Source: Carboxydothermus pertinax
GTDB lineage: Bacteria > Bacillota > Z-2901 > Carboxydothermales > Carboxydothermaceae
Reading direction: 5' to 3'
Assembly (NCBI RefSeq): GCF_001950255.1
Contig: NZ_BDJK01000006.1
Span: 124,001-188,000 of the forward strand
DNA length: 64,000 nucleotides
Below the pieces are notes generated by a model. It saw only the letters and a list, made by a program, of their open reading frames with translations, did not search any database and was not told where the DNA came from. Positions 8,657-17,136 of the stretch are shown here, in pieces. Both the position numbers and the translations under genes were made by a program. Position 1 is the stretch's first letter. Every line of letters starts with the position of its first letter.

Positions 8657-9577
8657 TTAAAGAAGCTTTTTAAGTAAACTAAGCAAATTTCCCTGTAAGT
8701 TGTAAATATTTTGCGGAAAGTTTTCATTAAGTTTTAATTTTAATAAAAGCATTCGCCCGCGTAGGGCATCTGTAACTAATAAACGCCGAACTTTATAAGG
8801 GTCATTGTTGTGAGGGATGTTGCCAGCAAAGGCAATTTTAAAGCCATTTTGTTTTACAAGGTTTATAAACCATGAATTATAGATACCATGCGGATAACAA
8901 AAAATTTCTGTTTTTTGTCCGGTTTCTTTTTGAATTCTTTTTATGGATAGTTGTAAATCTTGATTTATTCGAATTTTAGCTTCCTGCCAGGATTCCATTC
9001 TTTTTTGGCCTGGAAGATAAATTGGGCCTAAAAAGGAATAATTTTTTATTTTGTTTTTACTTGTAAAAATTTTATCGTGACTATTATAAGTGTGAGACCC
9101 AAAATAAATTAAGCCGGAATTAGCCATTTCCCGAACTTCCAACCAGTTTAGATAACCTTTAATTGGATTGTCATGGTTTTTGGCTTCGTCAACCCGGGCC
9201 ACAATTAAATTAATTACCGCTGGCACATGATATTTTTTTAAAATAGGAAAAGCATAAAGATAATTGTTACGGTAGCCATCGTCAAAGGTTATTAAAAATT
9301 CTTTGCCAGAAGGTTTATAACCGCCGTAATAGAAAGCTAAAAGTTGCTTTGCAGATATAGGTTTATATCCAGCATTTAATAAAGTTTTAATTTGATTTTC
9401 AAAAGTTTCTACCCGAACATTGTAAAGATGATTGACTTTACCCCATGCACTTTCCGGAACTACCCCATGGTACTCTAATACCACAATGTTGGAGGACGGA
9501 GAAGCAGACACACACCCGGCGGAGATCAGAGTAAGAACAAGTAAGAGAGAGATGATTGGGAAAAATTTTTTTAACAT
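8657..9577 (-). CDS. Lipoprotein polysaccharide deacetylase (NodB domain)
   Basis: A 306-residue secreted enzyme. The N-terminus is a lipoprotein signal with lipobox LISAGC. The carbohydrate esterase 4 fold follows, with motif 1 TFDDG (metal and catalytic Asp), motif 2 SHTYNSH, and a later CYPHG segment; the N-terminal part (VVLEYHGV) matches the PgaB/IcaB-like subgroup. It probably removes acetyl groups from a surface glycan or peptidoglycan. The start overlaps the preceding PAP2 gene by seven bases, the last gene of the minus-strand envelope operon. Confidence 0.87.
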   Translation of the reverse strand: MLKKFFPIISLLLVLTLISAGCVSASPSSNIVVLEYHGVVPESAWGKVNHLYNVRVETFENQIKTLLNAGYKPISAKQLLAFYYGGYKPSGKEFLITFDDGYRNNYLYAFPILKKYHVPAVINLIVARVDEAKNHDNPIKGYLNWLEVREMANSGLIYFGSHTYNSHDKIFTSKNKIKNYSFLGPIYLPGQKRMESWQEAKIRINQDLQLSIKRIQKETGQKTEIFCYPHGIYNSWFINLVKQNGFKIAFAGNIPHNNDPYKVRRLLVTDALRGRMLLLKLKLNENFPQNIYNLQGNLLSLLKKLL

Positions 9578-10101
9578 TGCAGATCCCTTCTCTTAATGCT
9601 TAGAAAGTTTTTCTCAAAATATAACCGTAAAAAATTAATTAATGCACCTAAAAGTATCCCTCCAACTACATCAGTGGGGTAATGGTGGCCAACATAGATC
9701 CGGGAAAACGCCATTATGATACTATAAACAATTGCTATACGACCAAGGGATGGAGAGAGGGAGTAAAGTCCCAATGCCAAAGTAAAACCTCCGGTCACAT
9801 GGTCTGAAGGGAATGAACCATCTGGCTGATGAGGATATAATAAATGCACTTTATGGCTGATAAAGGGACGGGGTCGATAGTAAATTTTACTTATTAGGCC
9901 AGCTAATCCTACGGCAATTAGTCCGGCAAAGCCAATTTTAAAAATCTCAATTTTGACACGTTTTTGGCTGGTTAAAAATATTGCTAACAGCATCAAACCA
10001 TAAAAAAATATTCCATATTTAGAGATGGCAATCATCAAGCGATCAATAATTATATTATGTCCGGAAAGGTTGTTAATTACCTGAAAAAGTGTGTAGTCCA
10101 T
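9571..10101 (-). CDS. PAP2-family membrane phosphatase (BcrC/undecaprenyl diphosphatase-like)
   Basis: A 176-residue polytopic protein with the three acid-phosphatase signatures: KIYYRPRP, PSDH and SRIYVGHHYPTD. Proteins of this size and motif set recycle undecaprenyl pyrophosphate or dephosphorylate related lipids at the outer face of the membrane. It shares a base with the upstream deacetylase stop and overlaps the downstream deacetylase start, so it is co-translated with two glycan-modifying enzymes; a role in surface polymer export or modification follows from that context. Confidence 0.87.
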   Translation of the reverse strand: MDYTLFQVINNLSGHNIIIDRLMIAISKYGIFFYGLMLLAIFLTSQKRVKIEIFKIGFAGLIAVGLAGLISKIYYRPRPFISHKVHLLYPHQPDGSFPSDHVTGGFTLALGLYSLSPSLGRIAIVYSIIMAFSRIYVGHHYPTDVVGGILLGALINFLRLYFEKNFLSIKRRDLQC

Positions 10102-10790
10102 TATTTCACTCCTATGCTGTATAATTGGTTAATCGTTACAAATTGATAACCCGCGTCTTTGTATTGTTTAATTACTAAAGGAAGAGCTTTTATAGTTTTA
10201 CTCCGATCTAAACGGCCGTCGTGGGCTAAAATAATAACTTTATCTTTTGGGACTAAAAAAGTTGTTTTCTTTTTATCAAGGACACTTTCCACACAGATAT
10301 TCCACATTACCAGAGTTTTCTTATTTTGAGCTAAAATTTTATGAAGATAAACCGGCCGACGCCCGCGGGGTGGGCGGAAAAAAGCAGGAGTATAATGGGT
10401 TTTTGCATATACCACTGCATCAGTTTTTTTGATTTCTAAAGCTAAATTAGCATTATCTTTAAAGTAATTAATTACAGGATGGGTATAAGTGTGGTTTTCA
10501 ATTTCATTGCCCTGGGCATAAATTTCTTTTATTAGATCCGGGTATTTGGCGGCGTTTTGGCCTACTACAAAAAAGGTGGCCGGAATTTTTTCCTTTTTTA
10601 ATATTTTTAATACCTGCGGCGTAAAGCGCGGATCGGGCCCGTCGTCAAAGGTAAGGGCACAGTATTTTTTGGGTGGTGCTGGCTTTGTTACTGTTTTCAT
10701 ATTGCCAAGGATACGAAAGTGGGGCAATAAAAATAAACTAAGCAGAGAAAAAGTCATAATGATAAAAACTTTTCTATTGCTGTTTGGCAT
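10101..10790 (-). CDS. Polysaccharide deacetylase, PdaA/NodB type
   Basis: About 229 residues: a signal/anchor segment at 8-25, then a compact NodB domain with TFDDGPDPRFT, ENHTYTHP, RPPRGRRP and a late LAHDGR segment, so all five CE4 motifs look intact. The upstream in-frame ATG at 10799 directly abuts the AAAGGA ribosome site, so the ATG at 10790 with nine-base spacing is the better start. Likely acts on peptidoglycan or a similar N-acetylated glycan outside the membrane. It overlaps the PAP2 gene by one base. Confidence 0.88.
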   Translation of the reverse strand: MPNSNRKVFIIMTFSLLSLFLLPHFRILGNMKTVTKPAPPKKYCALTFDDGPDPRFTPQVLKILKKEKIPATFFVVGQNAAKYPDLIKEIYAQGNEIENHTYTHPVINYFKDNANLALEIKKTDAVVYAKTHYTPAFFRPPRGRRPVYLHKILAQNKKTLVMWNICVESVLDKKKTTFLVPKDKVIILAHDGRLDRSKTIKALPLVIKQYKDAGYQFVTINQLYSIGVK

Positions 10791-10835
10791 AAAAATCATT
10801 CCTTTAAAAAATTTAATTTGTTATAATATTTTGAG

Positions 10836-10862
10836 AAGGAAGGGATTTTACTCCCTTCCTTG
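10836..10862 (-). other. Stable hairpin between secreted-protein gene and deacetylase gene
   Basis: AAGGAAGGGA and TCCCTTCCTT form a perfect 10-bp stem. Read on the minus strand it is not followed by a T-run, so it is more likely a processing site or partial attenuator inside the operon than a full terminator. Confidence 0.4.
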
Positions 10863-10897
10863 GGGTGATTTAGGGCTAGGGGTTATTTCCTTAGCCT

Positions 10898-11140
10898 TTA
10901 TTTTTTGTTGGTTTTAGTAGCTTTTTTTGTTTTAACTTGGGTAGTGGTTTTTTTGTTGTTTTTAATAACTTTTTTAACTTTGGTTTTGGTGGTTGTTTTA
11001 GCTTTTTTGGTTTTAACTACTTGTACTTTAGCGGTCTTAACAGTAGGACTTGCAGTCTTTTTTGCTGTGTTAGCCATTACAGCTAACGGGCTTGTTAACA
11101 ACATGCCAAAAACAATTAAAATAGATAGAATTTTTTTCAC
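10898..11140 (-). CDS. Small secreted Lys/Thr-rich basic protein
   Basis: An 80-residue protein with a clear signal peptide (MKKILSILIVFGMLLTSPL, cleavage near AVMA-NT) followed by a low-complexity mature part made almost only of Lys, Thr, Val and Ala, strongly basic. The GTG start has a perfect anti-Shine-Dalgarno match AAAGGAGGTGAT, so heavy translation is expected. No family is recognised. Its charge suggests binding to an anionic wall polymer. It lies downstream of an ECF sigma factor gene in the same direction, hence probably part of an envelope-stress operon. Confidence 0.7.
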   Translation of the reverse strand: MKKILSILIVFGMLLTSPLAVMANTAKKTASPTVKTAKVQVVKTKKAKTTTKTKVKKVIKNNKKTTTQVKTKKATKTNKK

Positions 11141-11172
11141 CGTATCACCTCCTTTCTAAGGATAATTTTTAT

Positions 11173-11493
11173 TTAATTATCCATTAAATGGATAATTAAA
11201 GCATCGATATCGCCATCAAATTCTTTGTGACCTATTACCACCAGTTTTTGTTTTGGTTTAAGCCGGTTTTTGGAGATAAGAGATTTGTTGAAATAAATTT
11301 TTGTATTTGGAGTTATTTCTATTTTTTTAATCTTGTGTTTTTCTTGCAAAGTCAGGTGATCATTAGTAACTGATATTATAATCCCTACTACACTAACTGT
11401 GCTGTTAGTTTGGGCGTAGTAGTATTTATAAAAGCTACCTAGCAGGGTAAAGGCCAGTAGCAGCAAAAAGATTAATTTAAAAAATTTTTTCAT
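11173..11493 (-). CDS. Small exported protein, DUF5666-like beta fold
   Basis: A 106-residue protein with an N-terminal hydrophobic signal/anchor (residues 3-22) and a short extracytoplasmic domain predicted to be mostly beta strands (VSVVGIIISVTNDHLTLQ, ITPNTKIYF, LKPKQKLVVIGH). The pattern resembles the small OB-like DUF5666 domains, but I cannot confirm that. It sits two bases after the two-TM protein gene and is co-transcribed with the ECF sigma factor. Confidence 0.65.
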   Translation of the reverse strand: MKKFFKLIFLLLLAFTLLGSFYKYYYAQTNSTVSVVGIIISVTNDHLTLQEKHKIKKIEITPNTKIYFNKSLISKNRLKPKQKLVVIGHKEFDGDIDALIIHLMDN

Positions 11494-11495
11494 TT

Positions 11496-11867
11496 TTACA
11501 TCTCCTTATGGATTAAAACTAAATTTAGTTGACTTTCAAAAAGTTTAAAACGTTTACTGGAAAAAGAAATAAAGAAAATAGTTATCAGGATAAAGAATAA
11601 AATTTCAAATGGAAAACGTTCCATTAAAGCTTCAAAATAGTAGGTGATTTTTTGGCCAAATAAAACCCCATCGCGCAACGCGGCGTAAAAAATAAGGTGC
11701 AGGCGGCTTTTAAAGAAATGAAAGATGAAGGCGGCAGTTTCTAAAACAAGAAAACTTAACAGCATAAAATAAAAAGATAGCCAGAACTTAAGTTTGCGGT
11801 AGATTAATAAACGCCTTTGTTCGTAAGCGTGGTCGATAATTTTCTGAGCTATATGCGGGTCAATCAT
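11496..11867 (-). CDS. Two-TM membrane protein, candidate anti-sigma factor
   Basis: A 123-residue protein with a basic cytoplasmic N-terminus (about 28 residues), a hydrophobic segment at 29-50 and a second at 88-105, and a short C-terminal tail. It overlaps the sigma factor stop codon by eight bases (ATGATTGA arrangement), behind GGGGGAGAT. Position directly after an ECF sigma gene and a cytoplasmic domain plus membrane anchor are the usual layout of membrane anti-sigma factors, but there is no ZAS zinc motif (HxxxCxxC), so this is inference only. Confidence 0.65.
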   Translation of the reverse strand: MIDPHIAQKIIDHAYEQRRLLIYRKLKFWLSFYFMLLSFLVLETAAFIFHFFKSRLHLIFYAALRDGVLFGQKITYYFEALMERFPFEILFFILITIFFISFSSKRFKLFESQLNLVLIHKEM

Positions 11868-12390
11868 CTTTATCTCCCCCCAGTAACAATGACTTTAAAA
11901 GTTCTCTTCCACGGTACAGCCAGGATTTTACCGTGTTTTCCGGGTTTTTAGTGATTAAACTTATATCTTTTATGCTTTTATCCTCAAGATAAAATAATTT
12001 TAAAGCTGTTTGGTATTTTTCCGGAAGTTCTTTTAGCAATTCCTCAACTTCAGAACTTTTCAGGTTAAAACTTTCTTCCTTTGGAAATTCCTCGACGATT
12101 TTTTGGTATATTTGTTTGTCTTTGTGTTTTTGCCGTAAAAAATGATTTAGTTCATTCCGGGCAATAGTAAAAAGCCAGGCTTCAAAGTTGTTTTCCTTCT
12201 TTAAAGTTTTTACCTTAAGTAAAACTTTGACAAAAACCTCCTGGGTTAAATCTAAGGAAATATGCTCGTCTTGTAATTTTCCCTTAAAAAAGTTTAAAAC
12301 TTTCTGGTAATAAATGTGGACTAAGATTTCAAACGCCTGGTCATCACCGTTTCTTGCCCTTGCTATAACCGGAATAAGCTTATCGTCCAT
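11860..12390 (-). CDS. ECF-type sigma factor (sigma-70 family)
   Basis: About 176 residues with sigma region 2 (DLTQEVFVKVL, FEAWLFTIARNELNHFLRQ) and region 4 (LPEKYQTALKLFYLEDKSIKDISLI ... TVKSWLYRGRELLK), and no regions 1 or 3: the ECF architecture of SigW/SigM-like factors. ATG 12390 is preferred; a TTG nine bases upstream would add three residues and neither has a strong ribosome site. A GCAAC/TCCTC element upstream may make it self-regulated. It heads the operon of envelope proteins and glycan deacetylases to its left, which it probably controls. Confidence 0.9.
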   Translation of the reverse strand: MDDKLIPVIARARNGDDQAFEILVHIYYQKVLNFFKGKLQDEHISLDLTQEVFVKVLLKVKTLKKENNFEAWLFTIARNELNHFLRQKHKDKQIYQKIVEEFPKEESFNLKSSEVEELLKELPEKYQTALKLFYLEDKSIKDISLITKNPENTVKSWLYRGRELLKSLLLGGDKDD

Positions 12391-12419
12391 TATGCTCAAC
12401 TCATTTCTCTAAAAATATA

Positions 12420-12445
12420 GAGGAGATTTTTTTTGCAAAAGTTGC
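12420..12445 (-). promoter_or_regulatory. Candidate ECF promoter of the sigma factor operon
   Basis: On the minus strand, GCAACTTTT is followed after 16 bases (counted from GCAAC) by TCCTC. The same layout, GCAACTTTT then TCATC, occurs upstream of the neighbouring PIG-L gene at 13630-13655. AAC-containing -35 elements with a 16-bp gap are typical of ECF sigma factors, so the pair suggests a shared local regulon. Confidence 0.4.
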
Positions 12446-12458
12446 AATTAATAATTTT

Positions 12459-13607
12459 TTAATAGTTAAATGGTAATGTTTTATTGCTTATTTTTTTCCC
12501 TTTATAACTTTCTATGATAAATATACCATGACCTTCCAAAGGAATAGTAATGTTCTGTTCCCAGGTATTCACATTTTTTATAATTCTGAATGTTTTCCTG
12601 GTTTGAAGGTTAAATCCATAGACCGCAAGCTTATCCTGCTGGTTTTTAGCAAATGTTATGAGCACTTTGTCTGCAAATACCTGGGCATGTAAAACATTAG
12701 AGCCGCGCTTCCAGACAGTATTGGCGGTACTGCTTTCGGGAAGAAATACTTCATCGTCTTTGGCAAAAAGCTTCATAAAGGCTCCTATAACTCTGCGTTG
12801 GGAATGATATAAAGCCAGGGCATCTGTTTTTTTAGCGTATTCAAAATCATTTAAAGAAACAACGGAGAATTTTAGTTTATTTTCCGTTAAAACCCGGGGA
12901 AGCTTAAACTTTTTTCCGTAGTTGGGCCAAAAGTAGCTGTGAACCAGGTAGGTATAAGTTTTTCCCTGATAATCTATTTCCCTTAAAGCCACACTGGTGG
13001 CAAACCCCCCGAAGCTATGGTCCGGATGGTTGTCCAAAACCGAAGGGAAGATAACCATATCCGGTTTTTCTTTTTTAATAATTTCCCCTAAATTCTCAAT
13101 TAAATTTTTTCCAGTAAAAGGCTGTCCTGGTTTATAGCTCTCCGAATAACTTTGGGAATTAAAACCGGTATTGGGAGAGGTAAAAGGGGTATCGTAATAT
13201 TGAAACAATAATGTTTTCAAATAACCATCAGGATAGGTTAAGTGGTAAATCCGGTCAATCTTTAAATAGTTTTTTACCTTTAAAGTTTCCGTAATTCTTA
13301 AACGGCCAAAATTAATATAATCAACAGTTTTAGGCTTAAGCTCTTTATAATTTACTTCTACGGCTTGCGTAAAACCGTCACCGGCAGTCAGGTAAACCAC
13401 TATTATTTTGGCGTTTTTTTCTTTAGATTGGACGAGTAATCCTCCGGCGGCTAAAAGTTCGTCATCGGGATGAGGAGCCACAATTAAAATTTTTTCTTGC
13501 GGTTTAACGTTTAAAAGAGCGTAGCTAAAATCTTTGTTTAAGAAAACATTATACACCAACCATAATATTAGAAAATTCATTGCAAACAAGATAGCTTTTT
13601 TTCTCAT
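12459..13607 (-). CDS. PIG-L/LmbE-family N-acetylglucosaminyl deacetylase, membrane anchored
   Basis: A 382-residue protein with an N-terminal signal anchor (residues 5-25), then a PIG-L domain with the zinc motif PHPDDE (near 45) and the second His motif NHPDHS (near 195). The last 90 residues form a separate beta-rich region (GSNVLHAQVFADKVLITF ... GIFIIESY). It should hydrolyse acetyl groups from GlcNAc-type substrates at the cell surface. ATG 13607 follows AGGGTGAG. It is a separate transcription unit from the ECF operon by its own putative promoter, but fits the same envelope theme. Confidence 0.85.
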   Translation of the reverse strand: MRKKAILFAMNFLILWLVYNVFLNKDFSYALLNVKPQEKILIVAPHPDDELLAAGGLLVQSKEKNAKIIVVYLTAGDGFTQAVEVNYKELKPKTVDYINFGRLRITETLKVKNYLKIDRIYHLTYPDGYLKTLLFQYYDTPFTSPNTGFNSQSYSESYKPGQPFTGKNLIENLGEIIKKEKPDMVIFPSVLDNHPDHSFGGFATSVALREIDYQGKTYTYLVHSYFWPNYGKKFKLPRVLTENKLKFSVVSLNDFEYAKKTDALALYHSQRRVIGAFMKLFAKDDEVFLPESSTANTVWKRGSNVLHAQVFADKVLITFAKNQQDKLAVYGFNLQTRKTFRIIKNVNTWEQNITIPLEGHGIFIIESYKGKKISNKTLPFNY

Positions 13608-13629
13608 TTTTTCTCACCCTTTTTTTATT

Positions 13630-13655
13630 GATGAAAAAGTAAGAGAAAAAGTTGC
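13630..13655 (-). promoter_or_regulatory. Candidate ECF promoter of the PIG-L gene
   Basis: Minus-strand GCAACTTTT plus TCATC at the same 16-base spacing as the element upstream of the ECF sigma gene. Weak on its own; the support is the shared layout. Confidence 0.35.
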
Positions 13656-13738
13656 GTCTTTAAAAAAATTTTTGGCTTTTTCCGTAAAAAGTAGTAAACT
13701 TTTAAATGGTAAACCGTTATTAAGGGAGGCAGAATTAC

Positions 13739-14311
13739 GTGTTAATAGACTTAATAAACCAGCAAAAAGTTATTCCAGCTATTAGAACCCCTGTTGATTT
13801 TCGCGAGGTTTTAACTATACCCTCGGTGAAAATTATGTTTTTATTGTTTGGGGATATTAATTCCCTGGGAGATTATCTAAGGCACGCCAGGTCTTCGGGG
13901 AAAAAGTTAATCGTACATTTTGATTTAATTGAGGGCTTAGGTAAAGATGAGGCGGCAGTCAAGTATTTAGTAAAAGCCGGAGTAGAGGGTATTATTACTA
14001 CCAAAACTTCTATTGCCCGGCAGGCTAAAAAAGAAGGGATTATTGCCATCCAGAGGCTTTTTATCATTGACTCGGAGGCAGTGCGAAGCGGCTTAAAGCA
14101 GCTTAATGAGTCCAAGCCTCACGGTGTTGAAATACTACCGGCGACCGTTCCGGCAAAAATTGTCCAGGAAATAAAAGAAGCTTCCCGCCTTCCGGTGATT
14201 GGCGGAGGACTAATTCAAGGGGAAGAAGATTTAAAGGAAGCATTGTCCAAAGGCTTTTCGGCGGTTAGTACAAATAAAACAGCCCTGTGGTATTTAAACG
14301 GTGTTATATAA
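13739..14311 (+). CDS. glpP: Glycerol-3-phosphate-responsive antiterminator
   Basis: A 190-residue (beta/alpha) barrel-like protein of the GlpP family (AIRTPVDF, FLLFGDI, HFDLIEGLGKD, GIITTKTS, VEILPA, VIGGGLI, GFSAVSTN). In Bacillus, GlpP with glycerol-3-phosphate binds the leader mRNA of glp genes and prevents termination. Here it lies directly upstream of a leader containing two terminators and of glpF-glpK. GTG start is supported by AAGGGAGG. The target RNA elements are described separately at 14405 and 14498. Confidence 0.93.
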   Translation: MLIDLINQQKVIPAIRTPVDFREVLTIPSVKIMFLLFGDINSLGDYLRHARSSGKKLIVHFDLIEGLGKDEAAVKYLVKAGVEGIITTKTSIARQAKKEGIIAIQRLFIIDSEAVRSGLKQLNESKPHGVEILPATVPAKIVQEIKEASRLPVIGGGLIQGEEDLKEALSKGFSAVSTNKTALWYLNGVI

Positions 14312-14350
14312 TTGTGAAAAAAAGAACATTTTTTGAAAAGTAAAAATATA

Positions 14351-14379
14351 TTGACAAATTAATTTACTTTGACTACACT
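14351..14379 (+). promoter_or_regulatory. Sigma-A promoter of glpFK
   Basis: TTGACA (14351-14356), 17-base spacer, TACACT (14374-14379): near-consensus housekeeping promoter. The transcript would begin near 14386, giving a leader of about 275 bases that contains both terminator elements before glpF. Confidence 0.75.
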
Positions 14380-14404
14380 TAATAGCAGGTGAAGATTTGA
14401 GGCG

Positions 14405-14466
14405 GGAGAAAAGGAGAGCCTTTTTAGTAAAGGGTGGTACCTTTTACTAAAAGGCTCTTTTCTTTT
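14405..14466 (+). promoter_or_regulatory. GlpP-type leader element 1: conserved 16-mer plus terminator
   Basis: The sequence GGAGAAAAGGAGAGCC (14405-14420) runs into a strong hairpin (GAGCCTTTTTAGTAAAGG pairing with CCTTTTACTAAAAGGCTC) and a T-rich tail. The 3' end of the 16-mer forms the base of the stem, so protein binding to it would compete with terminator formation. This is the layout expected for GlpP control. Confidence 0.75.
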
Positions 14467-14497
14467 AACAAACTATTGAGGATACTGTATGCGGGCT

Positions 14498-14562
14498 GGA
14501 GAAAAGGAGAGCCCTCCATTTGGGTACAGGTTGTTTGTATCCTTAGGAGGGTTTTTCTTTTT
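14498..14562 (+). promoter_or_regulatory. GlpP-type leader element 2: same 16-mer plus second terminator
   Basis: A perfect second copy of GGAGAAAAGGAGAGCC (14498-14513), 93 bases after the first, again overlapping the foot of a terminator (CCCTCC...GGAGGG with GGGTACA/TGTATCC inside) followed by a T-rich run. The stem sequences differ from element 1 while the 16-mer is conserved, which points to the 16-mer as the recognised site. A 64-codon reading frame across this region is an artefact. Confidence 0.75.
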
Positions 14563-14662
14563 ATACTTAAGAAGAGGAGGGGTGAGCTGGATAGAGGGGG
14601 TAGTAAAAGTCTCTTTAAAGCATTTTAATTTCTACTAAAAATTTCAGGAGGGGAAAACCACA

Positions 14663-15373
14663 ATGACCGCATTTATTGGCGAATTAATTGGTGTGGCAAT
14701 TATTATTTTATTTGGTGGTGGCGTTGTCGCAAACGTTTCACTTAACAAATCTAAAGGTCAAAATTCCGGCTGGATTGTTATTACTGCAGGTTGGGCTTTT
14801 GGGGTGGCTGTTGCGGCTTATGCTACTGGAAAGTTAAGTGGTGCTCATTTAAATCCTGCGGTAACTATTGCTTTAGCTTATCTTGGCCAGTTTCCCTGGT
14901 CAAAAGTTCCTATGTATATTTTAGCTCAGGTTTTAGGTGGATTTATTGGCGGTGTTTTAGTATGGCTTGCTTATCTTCCCCACTGGGCGGAAACCGATGA
15001 TCCAGGAGCAAAATTAGGTGTATTTAGTACCGGTCCTGCTATTAGAAATTATGCCGCAAACCTTCTAACAGAGATTATTGGAACGACTGCTTTAGTTTTT
15101 GGGGTACTTGCTTTAGGCGTAAATAAGGAACCTGCTGCATCTGGTTTAGCTCCCCTTTTAGTGGGTATTTTGGTATGGGCATTAGGCTTATCCCTTGGTG
15201 GTCCTACAGGCTATGCAATTAACCCGGCACGGGATTTAGGCCCCAGAATTGCACACGCAGTCTTACCTATTCCTGGCAAAGGAAGTTCCGACTGGGCGTA
15301 TTCCTGGGTGCCGATTGTAGGTCCGATCATTGGCGGTTTAATTGGGGCGATTTTATATCAAATGGTATTTTAG
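14663..15373 (+). CDS. glpF: Glycerol uptake facilitator (aquaglyceroporin)
   Basis: A 236-residue MIP-family channel with six hydrophobic segments and both NPA boxes: HLNPAVT (near residue 65) and AINPARDLG (near 185). The Asp after NPAR is the aquaglyceroporin signature. ATG follows AGGAGGGG. It lies 31 bases before glpK, the standard pair that traps glycerol as glycerol-3-phosphate, and is controlled by the tandem terminator leader. Confidence 0.96.
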   Translation: MTAFIGELIGVAIIILFGGGVVANVSLNKSKGQNSGWIVITAGWAFGVAVAAYATGKLSGAHLNPAVTIALAYLGQFPWSKVPMYILAQVLGGFIGGVLVWLAYLPHWAETDDPGAKLGVFSTGPAIRNYAANLLTEIIGTTALVFGVLALGVNKEPAASGLAPLLVGILVWALGLSLGGPTGYAINPARDLGPRIAHAVLPIPGKGSSDWAYSWVPIVGPIIGGLIGAILYQMVF

Positions 15374-15383
15374 TCAAGTATAA

Positions 15384-16907
<1,524 letters not shown>

Positions 16908-16945
16908 AAAAGTAAAAGAAAATAGTCTGGCTGGAGACATTGATC

Positions 16946-16988
16946 GCCGTATTGCCATCCTTCAGAGGATGGCTATACGGCTTTTTTA
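16946..16988 (+). terminator. Intrinsic terminator after glpK
   Basis: GCCGTATTGCCATCC pairs with GGATGGCTATACGGC around a 6-base loop, followed by six Ts. Confidence 0.88.
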
Positions 16989-17136
16989 TAGTGCTCGGCC
17001 GTCAATGATAAGTGGTCGGTAACTTACGACCTACAACCGATCATTGACCACAGTAAATTTTGGGAGACCTTTTAAACTGTAGGGCGGGCTTTAGCCCGCA
17101 GAAAATCGTGAATTTAACTAACAGGCGGGGATATTA
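16989..17136 (+). promoter_or_regulatory. Structured leader/intergenic region before glpA
   Basis: Two further potential hairpins lie here: GTCAATGAT...GGTCGGT with ACCGATC-ATTGAC (about 17000-17053), and a perfect GCGGGCTTTAGCCCGC stem (about 17084-17099) close to the glpA start. Just upstream of the glpK terminator, GGCTGGAGA (16929-16937) repeats nine bases of leader element 2. This could be a further, weaker GlpP-responsive region, but the 16-mer itself is not present. Confidence 0.35.

Noticed and set aside
10905-11159. 84-codon plus-strand frame rich in Val and Leu
   Set aside because: It is the antisense shadow of the minus-strand Lys/Thr-rich secreted protein, which has a signal peptide and a perfect ribosome site.
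14434-14628. 64-codon frame in the glpF leader
   Set aside because: It runs through two terminators and the conserved 16-mer; no ribosome site, Arg/Lys-rich artefact.
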